64,000 nt of DNA from Notospermus geniculatus (Eukaryota > Nemertea > Pilidiophora > Heteronemertea > Lineidae): positions 112,746 to 176,745 of the forward strand of contig NMRB01001221.1 of the NCBI GenBank assembly GCA_002633025.1, given 5' to 3'. A program made the position numbers and the translations under genes. The notes under the pieces are model-generated. The model had not been told where the DNA came from and ran no database searches. It saw only the letters and a list, made by a program, of their open reading frames with translations. Of this stretch, positions 43,153 through 53,300 are shown piece by piece (position 1 is the stretch's first letter; each line of letters begins with the position of its first letter).

Positions 43153-46100
43153 ATGACACTAATGGCTCATGTAAGTATTGATATATTTATTACACGGCCA
43201 AACATACCGATTTAAAATAATATCCATTCATAACAACTAACTTACAATATAACTGCAATAAGTTCAGTCCACTTCCTTGGTTTTAGCACTCACAAACTTT
43301 TGTTCTGGAATCTCTACTGTAAAGTGCCTGAGGAAGACCCCGGTTGGGGTCGAAAATTGGCGAGATTTTGGAGACGACTTCTGTTTTGTATCACAAAATT
43401 TTTTAGTGCTGAAACCAAGGAAGTAGGCTGAACTTATTGCAGATACACGTAAGCTCGGTGTTATTAGGGAGTTCAAGAAATCAAACGATAAACGTTAACT
43501 TTACGACAACGTTATTTTTTGTACCGAAAATGCAATATATAATCTGGTGAATTTGCAGTACATGTATATGAAAAATAACGGTGTCGTAAAGTTAACGTTA
43601 TCGTTTGATTTTTAAACTCCTTATTAACGGTCTTTTCTTCGTTTGATTTTTTTCTTCGTTTGATTTTTTTTCTTCGTTTGAAAGTCCGTTTTGTTTGAAA
43701 CACTCATTTCTTCTTCTCAGGTCATACGTTCTGATTGTTAGCATCAGCTATATAATGAAAAGGCATATTTTAAGCTCGAAATCTTATTTCCGGTACCCGA
43801 AAAAATTGCGCAGTCAAGAATAGTTTTTGTCTATTTATTTCACTTATCTTTGTTCACGTGAAATTTTTCCTGCCAGAGAATTTCGCAGAGGAATTTTTTG
43901 GGTACGTCAATGAGCTGATTGACTGACATAATATCCACCATTGACTCAACGGCTGCATTGAAGAATGCTTTGCTTGACCTAATTTTACAACCCAGACAAG
44001 TTGAGCAAATTAAGGGTTGGCCAAATTTGTACTCTAGCCATAACAGGAAAAAAGAAGACGGCAAGATATCCCAATTCGGTCCAGTGCGCAGTGTTAGACC
44101 CTATTTTGTAAGTCGAGGCCCTAATCGTACTGAATTTGCAGTTCGCCGGGGAGTTGATAAAAAGACCTCAGTCTGACTTTGCTTCACAAAAATGGCTCTG
44201 GAGCTAACACCTACGAGACGGAATCGGGGTATTTTTGGTTTCTAGAAAGATTCTTTACCCATTCATACCAGTGGTCAGGGACTGAGGGGAGTGGAAGTAT
44301 GTGTGTGCGGTATTTGGGGGGAGGGGGAAGCGGCACTCGCTGTATAAGTCAGAACCCAAGTAAGGAATCAGCACGGCAATGTAAAGTGCGGTTAATTCGC
44401 AGGATTATTTTCTAGGGAGACTCGGGTGGTAAAAGAATTGCAATAAGAATAAATGTACTTTTATCAGCTTTACATTTTCTTTTGAAACCACGGCACAAAA
44501 AACTTGATTCTCCCGGCGACCTGCCTCTTTGCGGTAATTTCTCTTCTACTGGGTCACGATAGTACAATCATTAAGTGCAAAACTGTTCCATATTTTTTAA
44601 AATTTGATTTCGCTTCACGTCTCTTTAGTTACCGTTTATTAAGTCTGAAATGTCAATGTTTTTGAACTCCTCTTCGACAAGTGCACCTCTACGCGAGAAC
44701 CTCGAATAAGATAGGAACGTGGCGGATGTCACCTCTCGCTTTTCGCAGTGTCAATAGTTCCAGTTAAACCCAGATTTCATCAGATTTCTGTCCACTTATG
44801 AATAATACAAACACAGAGAGAGCTCCAAGTACTCCATGACATGCTTTGGTGCGAACTCTGACATTATGGAATGCTTATTTAGCTCTCAAAATCATAATTT
44901 CATTGATAGTTGTGCAGGGCAAAACTATTGAACATCACATTAAGCACTCCTAATTGGTAAAAAAAGGAGTTCTAATTCCAAGAAAAACTTTTATTCGGTC
45001 ACTTAGTTCGATCATTGCCCCTCTCGTACACCGTTCCCAGTCGCTGCCGGTGAAGTCGGCCTAGTTACGCCACCATCAACTTCACACTGCTCTCGCAGTA
45101 CGGACCCAGCCGCTCCCGCATAATTCTCTTTTCTTCAGGTTCGAGCACCGGATTCGTTCCGCCAGTTTTGCCGTACCTTTATCTTTCGTCAACAGAGGGC
45201 GCATCGTACATATGATCGCGCCCTGGTTGCGTGGCACCAACGGACACGGTCATTGGTTACCCTAATCACACTCAAGAGTTGCAGCACAAGTGCCATCTGT
45301 TCACCCTTCAATTTTGCGGTCAACTGTAAAACACTTTTTGACCGACTCAGATTGCAGGGGACATTGCATTGTAGTGCCATGCATTTTCGAGTGCGTTCTT
45401 CGCTACCATACAACCATGCATTTGTCACTCCATGCTTTTGCCCCTAGCGTGCAATCAAGACTGTCTCGACGCCTTTAGTGCTGCGATCGCTTGACGCCTC
45501 AGGATCATCTAACCATGCATTTTCTTTATTTTTCAGGTAAAGCGACTGACGTTGGCCTTGACCATCGTGTCAGCGACAGGACTCATGATGGTAACGGCAG
45601 CCACGCCATTTCGAAACACCAGAGCACAGAGAGGACGGTTTAAAGACGTTCAGAGTTTCGATCCAAGTTGGGAGTCCACAGAGCACCACGTTCCACCGCA
45701 GTACGCCTCACCACGGGTCGTTTTTTCCACCCAGAAACCAACGCATGATTTAGAAGGACATTATGACTTTGATAAGGAGGCTGCTGCTGGAGGAAACGCT
45801 ACTGGTACGGATGAATCTCCAGTGAGACGGAATCTGCCTCGGCGGCGAATACGGCGCAACCTCAACCCGCTCAATACCAGAGACAGCCCACCAGAGGAAA
45901 CTGATCAACAGCTCGGGATGGCCGCCTGCCCTACTGTTACTATTTGGTCCACGTTACACCAGGCTGAGGATTATTTTGGCAACACTGTGAGGATAGCTCA
46001 GTTCATAGAAAGTCGAGAGGTTCGCGTGAGGCAGTATTTTTATGAAGTGTTCTGCCGGGATCCTCCGAGTACGCCATGCAATGGTATTGACCGTGCGCTG

Positions 46101-46262
46101 TACAGATCGTCCTGTCACACACGACACATTTATGTGTGGGCCAAGGTGATCAGAGGACGGGAGCAAGGATGGAATAAAATTAAAATAAGGGCCGCGTGTG
46201 CCTGTGCGTACAGTAGCAGAACAGGGGATATCTTTTTTTCTCGACGAGGGAAAAAGAGATGA
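43153..46262 (+). CDS. Neurotrophin precursor C
   Basis: Exon 1 (43153-43170, MTLMAH, GTAAGT donor) joins exon 2 (45537-46262, acceptor TTTTTCAG) in phase 0 for about 247 residues. The signal peptide runs VKRLTLALTIVSATGLMMVTA. The pro-region holds PPQYASPRVVFSTQKPTH and an NAT sequon. PRRRIRRNLNP gives furin-type sites. The mature domain has ACPTV, FCRDPP, PCNGID, SSC and ACAC, matching all six neurotrophin knot cysteines. FCRDPPSTPCNGIDRALYRSSC is the closest of the three to vertebrate sequences. It shares GNTVRI-QFIES with A. The 2.4-kb intron carries the hairpin module and a MITE. AATAAA at 46815 follows a UTR block shared with A. Confidence 0.9.
43467..43620. mobile_element. MITE with GGGAGTTCAAGAAATCAAAC ends
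   Basis: The left end GGGAGTTCAAGAAATCAAAC pairs with the right end ending GTTTGATTTTTAAACTCC, plus an inner TTAACTTTACGACAACGTTA pair. TTATTA lies on both sides (43461-43466, 43621-43626). It sits in the neurotrophin C intron. Confidence 0.7.
44450..45530. other. Rest of the neurotrophin C intron
   Basis: Unique non-coding DNA. The small frames at 45189-45478 have no family signal. Confidence 0.5.
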
Positions 46263-46323
46263 GAGGCGATTATCGCATGGATTTCGTTTTAACGACAAGT
46301 ATTGAATAGATTTTAGGTCCGCT

Positions 46324-46600
46324 TTGTTTTGATTAGCGCACAGCGCCGTCTGTTAATCAATGGTGACACTACGCTGTGGCACAGGCCCTGGAGAGCTATC
46401 AGTGAGTTTAGAACACGTACATTTATCTAACCAAAAAACACACCCCGAGCTCACGAATTCGTGAGTAGATACGTGTTGTGTTTTTTTAGATACGTTTGGT
46501 TAGGTACGTGTTCTAAACACACTGATAGCTCTCCAGGGGCCTGTGCCATAGCGTAGTGTCCCGATGATTAACAGACGGCGCTGTGTGCTAATCAAAACAA
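46324..46600. mobile_element. Palindromic element (277 bp)
   Basis: TTGTTTTGATTAGCGCACAG and CGCCGTCTGTTAATCA pair with the inverse at 46562-46600. The centre has ACGTATCTA/TAGATACGT words. It lies in the 3' flank of neurotrophin C. Confidence 0.7.
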
Positions 46601-46814
46601 AAACAACCAGTGCCCGCCGGGCATCTTTCAGATGTCTCCCTTTAAGGCCCTGTCACACATCTGCGTATCCTAATTCCTGTTCATGGATTTCCCCGTAGAT
46701 ATTACAGTATTATTGTCACATTAATGGTTTATCTAATCTTTTCCACAATGCGATTGGTCATTATGGTCATCGATGTATTCAAGTGATAGATCTCAATGTG
46801 CCTATGTATTAAAG

Positions 46815-46820
46815 AATAAA
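46815..46820 (+). terminator. Poly(A) signal of neurotrophin C
   Basis: AATAAA follows a UTR block (TTATGGTCATCGATGTA and TCTCAATGTGCCTATG) homologous to that of gene A. The transcript would then include the palindromic element 46324-46600. Confidence 0.5.
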
Positions 46821-46922
46821 TCATGCTTTTAAAAAAAATCATGCGACACAAGATAATTTTCGTTCTACTTTGCACCCTATTCTAAGCACTGCTGAACATT
46901 TTTGCTTACGTCTCTCGCATCA

Positions 46923-46996
46923 GTCAGACGCACATTTTGGTTCCCTCAGTCACCGCCAACCTAGCGGTGACTGAGGGAACCAAAATGTCAGACGCA
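46923..46996. mobile_element. Perfect 24-bp-stem hairpin flanked by 10-bp direct repeats
   Basis: Stem 46933-46956 and 46964-46987 are exactly complementary around a 7-base loop (CAACCTA). GTCAGACGCA occurs at both 46923-46932 and 46987-46996. The arrangement suggests a minimal insertion with target duplication. Confidence 0.7.
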
Positions 46997-47218
46997 TAGG
47001 TCCGAACCGCAGGACGAGGCTGGAGGAAGGGCAAGTGGCGGAGTAGGATACGGATCAAACACTGCTACCTGTGAAACAAACAAAGAAACAAAGTATCTCT
47101 TTACCTGTTTACATGGTAGTGTTTAGCTGTTTAGGCGAGGGCAATAGCAGCTGATAAGCCAACATTTTTCTCTTTCATGTGTTCTTTCTGTGCGATTGTT
47201 GTATTACGGTAATACGAA

Positions 47219-48672
47219 ATGGCTGAACACGAGCGGAAAACTAGATCCCGAATTTATCTTGCCGGGGCGGAAGAGCAGTGGCTTGAATCATTGCAGAAGT
47301 TTTTCGCAGGGAAGAAGATGCCGAGACAGGCGAATGCGATCTTCGCTCAGCACTTGCTCGATGTGCATGATCGTAGTTCATGTAGTACATGCTTGTGTAG
47401 GCCTAGACTACCTAGGCCCACGCCAGATTCGGAACGAGGGGGTCGGAGTAGCAGTGATGAGGACGTGAAGCAGGATGAAGAGGATGCAGGCAGGTAGGCC
47501 TAAGCCGGTTTTTCTTGTGTACTGTAGGGGCCTACTGCAGGACTGCAAGAAGTGAGGGTTGACTCCGCTGAGCATGCTGATCTGAATCTGATAAAAGGCC
47601 AAAGAAGGGCAGGTGGATCCAGAGAGAGGGCCCCTAGCAGGCCGACTGCTAGGACGCCATGAGGTAGGCTAGGCTGAGCAATAAGCTACCGGTATGTCTG
47701 CGGGAGTGGGAGCCGTGAATACCAAAGGCACAACGATGTAAAATATTATTCATTCATTTTTCAGTGTTCCTGTCCATTTTATTATGGAAGTGGAGGAGAA
47801 TGTTGTGCAAGAGAGCACTAACAGTGACGGAGGTAATATTTTTTCCTTTGTTGAATCAAAAGCGTTGAACATGAATTACAAATGGTGGTCTATTGATGAT
47901 GGTCATTAAGTTGGAAGGGTTTAGCTGTTGGGGACCGTTCTGGGGGGCAGCTTGAACAGCCACTGATGTTGTAAGTGACAGATGTTGTATTCATTTATGT
48001 GTGTCGGGTCAGTGTCAAGTATAGGATGCAGGTTAATGGTTAGGGTTAGGGTCCAATAGATGAAATGAAATGTAGCAAATGGTAGGCCTACTACATGTTG
48101 TGCCTGCAGGTCGATCAGTAACCTGCATTTTGTACAGGCCTACTGACTGCTTCCGCTGCGACATCTGATTGCTCTGGCTTCCGTTTGTAGGCCTACACCG
48201 TTTCATTTTGATGCTACAAATTTCCTTCACAGTCAACTTGCTCTTATGTTCCAGGTTTTTCTAAATCGTGATTGATTGATTGGAATGGAAGAAAAGAAGA
48301 ATGAAAATGTGCAAGAGAACAGTGGTGAAGGTAACAGAGAAAGAAAGTTCTATTTTTTTTTGTTGAATCCAAGGCCCCTCCTGAAGGAAGTAAATTGTAA
48401 TGTGTACATTGCCACGGGCAACATTAAGCTGACCCCTCTCCCTTTTGGCCCAGCTGAGTGATCTATGCATTTCAGTTCAATTAACTAAAGAAAAATATTT
48501 GTTGTGACATCTGATAGATGTGGCTTGGTGTGTACTGTGTGACTCTTCCATTCACTCATCTCACTCTACATGTATGTATGTTCCAGGTTTCTGTGGTACA
48601 CCTCGAAACTTGCCACCAGTGATGCCGTCCACCCCATTTCATCTGACTCAGCAGCCAGCGGTGTATATTTAA
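47219..48672 (+). CDS. Tentative small acidic protein gene, unrecognised
   Basis: Exon 1 (47219-47493) opens at AAATGG and encodes MAEHERKTRSRIYLAGAEEQ, a cysteine cluster (SSCSTCLC) and an acidic tail, ending in phase 2 at CAG|GTAGGC. Exon 2 (47765-47832, acceptor TTTTTCAG) reads VPVHFIMEVEENVVQESTNS and ends in phase 1 at GGAG|GTAATA. An exon at 48587-48672 (acceptor GTTCCAG) joins in phase as GFCGTPRNLPPVMPSTPF to a TAA. Total is about 143 residues. A second copy of exon 2 (MEEKKNENVQENSGEG, 48283-48330) sits between and would stop the frame if entered from its acceptor at 48255. No family is recognised. The joining is consistent but unproven; it may be part of a transposon gene. Confidence 0.4.
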
Positions 48673-48699
48673 ATCGTTTGCCCATTCTTCGATACGATT

Positions 48700-50370
48700 C
48701 GTGCTTCAAGAGATGGAGGGGTTCCACGACCACGTTGTCAGGGATGATGTATTTTTTTAGGGCCACAGTGAAGTCTTTTCCATACAGCAGTACAAAATGC
48801 TGCCTTTCATGTCAGATGATACCACTAGACCAAATTGTCACCTCTCAAGGAATGGTTTCCCGGGGGCAAATTTTGGTCTACACTGTGTCAGTAGCCTACA
48901 TGTACATGACCACCAACATCAGAAATTTTTGTTTATAAGGGCCACTAATGCTCTGGCCTTGGCCATATTCTACTTCTATTGTAAATTTTTTTTCATGAAA
49001 ATAAATACAAATACAAACATCAGAAATTCAGATTCAATCTGCTATTTGCATCATGAAAAATAGTGTTGCGCACTGCATACGCACCTCATACGCCCTGTCT
49101 CACTTCTGCGTATCCTAATTCAATCCGCAGTTGTACACACAGTAGGCATCTCAAATACATCTCAATCGTGTTGTACAAGTTTTATGCACGCAAGCATGCC
49201 CCGGGAAGCATGCGCACAGTATTAGGCCCAGTACGCCGGAAAGTTTTGGGCATGCAGAAAACTACGCTGTTACGCAGGTCATAAGTTTTAAATACGCAGT
49301 ACGGCTGCGTAATGAAAAATTTTAATAAGGAACTCATAAAGGACTTGATATACGCAAAAGTGTGACAGGGCCACACCTGGACCGACCGGCATGGATCTTG
49401 CGCAAAAATTGACTACCGTTCCAGTCAATCGTCATTGTCACGACTCTAAAGCGGACTCTTTCATATTACAATTAAGTAATGAAGAAACGAGAAATTTGGT
49501 AGTGTCTAGATATAGAATTGCAGCTGCCTTGTCCGGCTAAGGATCTTATAGGCGAGTACACACAGTAGTTTGTCTTTTTCCTATTGGAATATTGTTTGGC
49601 GGCCATGTTGTATTGCTGTGGTCATAAAAAGCGTGGCCTTTGTTCAAGTTTGTGCTTGACCTTCACCTCTGATCATCAAGGTCATTGCATAATCGAAATG
49701 GACATCCTCAAGTATGGGTGATGTCATGTTCTACCTCTACCACAGGCAGATACTAGTATATTTCAAATTATCAAGATTGATATATCAAAATCTCATGAAA
49801 ATACCCTTATGATCAGTAGCTGGTAGGCAAAAACACAAGGTTTCATATTTACCCAGTTTGTACTCTGAAGTAGGGATCCACATCCAACATGTCTTTCAAA
49901 ATTGTTGCATGGCGAGCTAGGTCTTCATGGATATTAATGAGTACCGGTACGTACGTCACATACGGTTCGTCACCCAAGACCGTGGTAAAATAGTTGCATT
50001 GCAGCTTTGTCAGCCGTTTAGCGAATGCCTTGCTGACGGGACACAATCACAATGTCTGACGATATTCTGTCAAAGAGGACTTTTGCGCAAAAGATTTCAG
50101 ACAATTTCAAAGAATATTCACAAAACTCAACATTTCATGGAGTGAGGTACATTTCAGAAGCATCAACTGGATTAGGTCGGTGAGTACAATATAAAACCAT
50201 TTTCTGGAACAAAAAGACAGTCAGTTCTTTTCTTCCATTCTTTTACCTCAGAAAGCATCAGTGGTTTCCGGCAAAGAATACAAAAAACTCGTCGAACTAC
50301 AATGTACAAATTAATGAAAATATCTCAGTTTTGTCAACATAAGAATCTGTTTTTATTGAGAGCTGTGTTT
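48700..50370. other. Non-coding stretch with repeats before the channel gene
   Basis: 49092-49371 is a MITE (see that entry). 49668-49800 repeats the CCTCTGATCATCAAGGTCAT block of 24310. Open frames at 48566-48938 on both strands show no family pattern. Confidence 0.45.
49092..49371. mobile_element. MITE with GCCCTGTC-CACTT-TGCGTA ends
   Basis: GCCCTGTCTCACTTCTGCGT at the left pairs with ACGCAAAAGTGTGACAGGGC at the right; the interior has GTACGC and TACGCAG words. A solo end of the same family (GGCCCTGTCACACATCTGCG) is at about 46648. Confidence 0.7.
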
Positions 50371-50377
50371 GCCACAG

Positions 50378-53300
50378 TCCAGCCGGACATGGAGTTTTTG
50401 CGTTTACAGCCGATGTGAAAGGAATGGGAGTCCTAGGTATGCATGTCTGAGTTACAATAGTCTGCTCTTATAAGGTTATTATGCTCGAACGGTCATGGCT
50501 TCTACAGCGACAATCCTTCGCCATGTTTAAAAGAAATTCCTTCTATTCTTCAGCCTAATATGGTGCATGATAATGACATGTTTTTTCGGCTGGTTTGCAT
50601 ACCAAACCTACGAAAGAATAGCATACTTCTATACCCGTCCAGTTCATTACCGCAAACTCACGCTAGCCGAATGGTCCCGAGTTTTGATGGCACCCAAGTT
50701 GACTCCTAAAATGTAGCACAGGTATAGCAAGTGGATACACATATCTTTGTCACGTTACGTTGAAACTCGACAGGTAACATTGAGTGTTGTACCTGTGGAG
50801 TTTATACGGACAGGTATACTTGTTCTCTGCTCAACTGGGTGAAATGAATATTTCCTCAAGAGATGCATTAGAAGCTGAGGAAATAATTTTCACTTCTCTA
50901 GCGTGAATTTGCCGTAATGTTNCTGACAGATTTATAGTGTATCCAAGTAAAAATAAGCCAAAAGGTGACGACCTTGGTTGACAAACTTATCATTTCCTTG
51001 ACCCAGGAATCTGGAGGCGAAAAGTTCGAATCGGTTCTTGGAACTAGACAAATATATCTTTCATTTGACACCTTCATTGGAAGTATACACCCACACTGTA
51101 TTGGTAGATTTTGGCACTTTATGTTTTAGGAAATCCCCGATGCAATGTACACGGGTTCAAACTAAGCTTACCTGGTCCAAGCAGCGAGGCTATTATTGTC
51201 CTATGCTGAGCACTGCGTATCACTGGACAAGTGGGTCATGAGACTGTGTTGTACAAAACATTTTGATATGATTCAAAATGTAAAAATTAAAACTGCACAG
51301 AATTATAATTGAAATGTAAAAAGTGTCATTTGTTGGCTGCAGCATACCGTGCGTTACAAAATACACGTCATAGATACATTTTTAAAAACTCACTCAGGAA
51401 TTGAACGGATGAATGGATATGGAGTGAATTAGATGAATTATTTTAGCAGCCAGTTTTCTGGTTGCAGCAGAAATGTCAAGAAATCATAAGTCGCACAGGG
51501 CTGCGTATTTAGGCCTCGACTAGAAGTGAGATAAAGTAATGCGTTTTTAGACCTCGACTAGTGAGATACAGTAAAATGCGTTTTCAAACTCGGAAGGAAT
51601 TCCCACCAAATTCAAGATGGCCGCCAGCGAAATATCTCATCTGAACAATAAAAGTCCCGGTTTGCCTGTATGCATTTTTTTCCAGAATGACCAAGGCAGT
51701 AGATGCTGGCCTTTATCACAAACTAGCTAAGTTCTATGAACGAGACCCTTTCGATAGGCGCAAGCTGCACATTCTTGATAACATCAGCATGCGTGACACC
51801 ATTTGGGAAATGGCGCACCGGAAGGAGGATATGATCCGCTGGTAAGAATAGTGGCCCGTGCGCGAGAAAGAGTGGCGTGGGTCACACTCCTAATGTTTTT
51901 AGCTCACCTGGGGTGAGCTTATACGATACCGGTTTGTCCGTCGTCGGTGGCGGCGTTGGCGTATATTTAAAGCTGACCTGCATGCATAAAACCAGGGCCT
52001 CACATGTTTAAAAAAAAACGCCCGCGCCACAGCGCGGGCAGTACCTGAAATAACCTGGGACATCCGCCATGTTTTAGTGGGATTGCAAACATGATAGGGT
52101 ACCCGAGCATGTAGGTGGCAGCACCTTATTTGCGTCCGGACCACCATCAAGTGGAAGTCACACTCTTATGTACATGTGCATGTAGGCCTACATACCAGAA
52201 GCCCATGTAGGCCATTGGTATGTACAGGCTATACAGACAGTATACGCCCATCTCATGAAATGGCGGAAAAGCTGTACTAAATTTAAAAAAATTGAGCAGC
52301 TGGTGACCTCTAGGCCTGACAGACTATCATACACTCAAAAATATTAGCCTACAGCATTCACTTGGCAGGTGTTTCACCTATCGGGCCCCGCCTATCCATA
52401 GGCCTACGGAACATGCACACACTGAGCCAAGGGACGAACAAAAACACCCGAATTTAGGCCTAGCAAATAATGTCATGGGAACCGAGGCCGAAACGAAAAG
52501 AGGGAAAAGAGTACTATTATACGAATGCTCACCTGATTCACATCCTGATAGTCAGCCGACATAAGCAGAACATTTTCTTCACAAGTATTCCCCGTCATGT
52601 CACCGAATGTTGACGTGTCATGGCCCTATTATGCCTTTCCTGTAACCCCGGTCATATGATCAATACTCGACGAACGGACAATAGGCCTAAATAGGCATTT
52701 ACCCCTTTGCGAAACCTGGAGACGACTTTACCCAAATACGCAATAACTTCGCCGAGAAAAAGGGCTCCAAGAAACGCAGCGGACCGCTGGTCTAGTGGAA
52801 AACGCGCCGGTCTTCCAAGCGAATATTTGGAGGTTCGGATCCGGATCTGGGCTCTTCCTTTTTTGATTTGAATACATGTACTTTTTTCACTCCACACCAT
52901 CACGTGTCCCCACGACAGCAGTCTGCATGGAGTTCACATTGCCACTGGGCTTTCCGATTTAGTGACATAGATTCCTGAGACAATGAAATTTACATGTAAT
53001 ATTTAGCTTTAATCAAATCAATTTAGGTGCCTGTGGCAAGGTGAGAGATGCTCCCATTTGAATTTCACCGAGACAGTAACGGATTATGGAATATGCTTCG
53101 CTTTTAATTACCCCAAACGACGCAATGAGAGCCATGAGATCGCAACTGAAAACAGACTCTACGTCACCAATACCGGTGAGTCTCATGATTTTTCAAAAAT
53201 ACAAATTTTTAGAATTTCGCACTTGTCCAGGAAAATTAATAATTGACACTCTGCAAGTGGTAAGGGTTGTCGGAAGATTCCGGAAATTCAGGGGGTGTGC

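Noticed and set aside
48566-48938. Overlapping frames on both strands near 48.7 kb
   Set aside because: Neither strand shows a recognisable domain; the plus-strand start overlaps the tentative last exon of the 47.2-kb gene.
50378-50436. Treating the HG-motif exon as certain
   Set aside because: The motif fits the family, but splicing it directly to the TM1 exon leaves a one-base phase mismatch, so it is marked tentative within the channel entry.
52789-52870. A functional tRNA-Gly gene
   Set aside because: The A-box, anticodon loop and B-box are good, but the acceptor and anticodon stems pair poorly; kept only as a tRNA-like element.
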